From contig CM037876.1 in assembly GCA_021292165.1 (NCBI GenBank), forward strand, positions 316,786,776 through 316,850,775: a DNA stretch of 64,000 nt. The letters run 5' to 3'. Below the pieces are notes generated by a model. The model saw nothing but the letters and a program-made list of their open reading frames with translations, did no database searches and was not told the DNA's origin. The stretch comes from Shinisaurus crocodilurus (lineage: Eukaryota; Chordata; Lepidosauria; Squamata; Shinisauridae). Positions 63,535 through 64,000 of the stretch are shown one piece after another (positions within the stretch are counted from its first letter, which is position 1; every line of letters begins with the position of its first letter). The position numbers were made by a program, and so were the translations under genes.

Positions 63535-64000
63535 CTAAATGCTTTTGCAGAAGCATACGAAAAACTTGGTCTCTCACTTAACATCAAAAAAACCAAAGTG
63601 CTTCATCAGCAAGTGCAAGCCAATCCTTTGGTGATGCCATCTATCCAGCTTGGCGGGACAATACTGGAAAACGTCGATCATTTTCTCTATCTTGGCAGCT
63701 ATCTTTCTGTTACAGCTAACATCGACAGTGAAATCCAGCATCGTCTGAGCTCCGCAAGTGCCGCATTTTCTCGAATGAAACATAGAGTGTTCGAGGATCG
63801 GGATATTTGTAAGAAGACCAAAACACTGGTTTATGAAGCCATTGTATTACCAACTTTATTGTATGCCTGCGAAACATGGACTATCTATAAACGTCACTTC
63901 CACCTCCTTGAAAGGTTTCATCAACGTTGCCTCCGGAAAATCCTGCAAATTACTTGGGAAGACAGGCGAACAAATGTCAGTGTACTGGAAGAAGCAAAGA
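63535..64000 (+). mobile_element. LINE reverse transcriptase fragment, copy 5 (runs off the edge)
   Basis: A continuous open frame reads NAFAEAYEKLGLSLNIKKTK, then GGTILENVDHFLYLGSYLS, ALVYEAIVLP-like text (LVYEAIVLPTLLYACETWTI), LLERFHQRCLRKILQITWED and VSVLEEAK at the edge. This is the end of the reverse-transcriptase palm and the thumb/connection region. The last part overlaps the start of copy 3, and copies 1 and 3 give the sequence expected beyond the edge. There is no stop or frameshift in the visible 155 codons. The 5' end is truncated near 63535. Confidence 0.8.

Overview
The window looks like accessory, non-coding genomic DNA from a squamate reptile, most likely a lizard. The evidence is the repeat content seen in the sequence: tRNA-derived SINEs of the kind common in squamates, CR1 LINEs with a short-repeat 3' end and an AP-endonuclease-class reverse transcriptase, L2-type LINE C-termini, 5'-truncated L1 LINEs, two tandem non-autonomous Helitrons, many non-autonomous hAT-type DNA transposons, Tc1/mariner-type MITEs, solo LTRs and long microsatellites. 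No host protein-coding exon, functional tRNA, rRNA gene or bacterial-type operon could be recognised. The long open frames are retrotransposon remnants, or lie in GC-rich or simple-sequence DNA.

Layout. 0-8 kb: a candidate antisense LTR, a TA-flanked mariner-like MITE, an antisense L2 tail, a LINE 3' fragment ending in a C2H2-like motif, a solo LTR with a perfect 5-bp target duplication (5096-5765), a palindromic MITE and two head-to-tail Helitrons (6214-7659). 8-17 kb: SINEs, AT-rich dispersed repeats and the first GAGTC-rich hAT element (14524-15306). 17-26 kb: an L2 split by a GC-rich fold-back element that is itself split by an L1; a 5S-rRNA/CR1 chimeric SINE; a near-perfect 37-bp-arm hairpin; and a large GC-rich GAGTC hAT (23096-24155). 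26-34 kb: a nearly complete but decayed CR1-group reverse transcriptase, an L1 inside an L1, a third GAGTC hAT, an LTR copy and a Ty3/gypsy-like protease relic. 34-45 kb: palindromic hAT MITEs with exact 8-bp duplications, CR1, a 377-bp palindrome and a fourth GAGTC hAT. 45-64 kb: antisense LINE fragments, the second 5S/CR1 SINE beside a mariner MITE, a 234-bp tandem SINE array broken by a LINE, a fifth GAGTC hAT, a solo LTR inside an L2, and a LINE reverse transcriptase running off the right edge.

The most notable result is a family of hAT-like non-autonomous elements. They have CAGGGATG...CATCCCTG ends and interiors made of degenerate ACTCG/GAGTC arrays. Four of the five copies have perfect 8-bp target-site duplications and the fifth has one with a single-base indel. 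Also notable are two palindromic MITE families that share a stem core resembling the ZNF143/THAP11 promoter motif, and the two 5S-CR1 chimeric SINEs. Nothing here forms a cooperating gene system. The window is a record of successive transposition events, several of which can be ordered by nesting.
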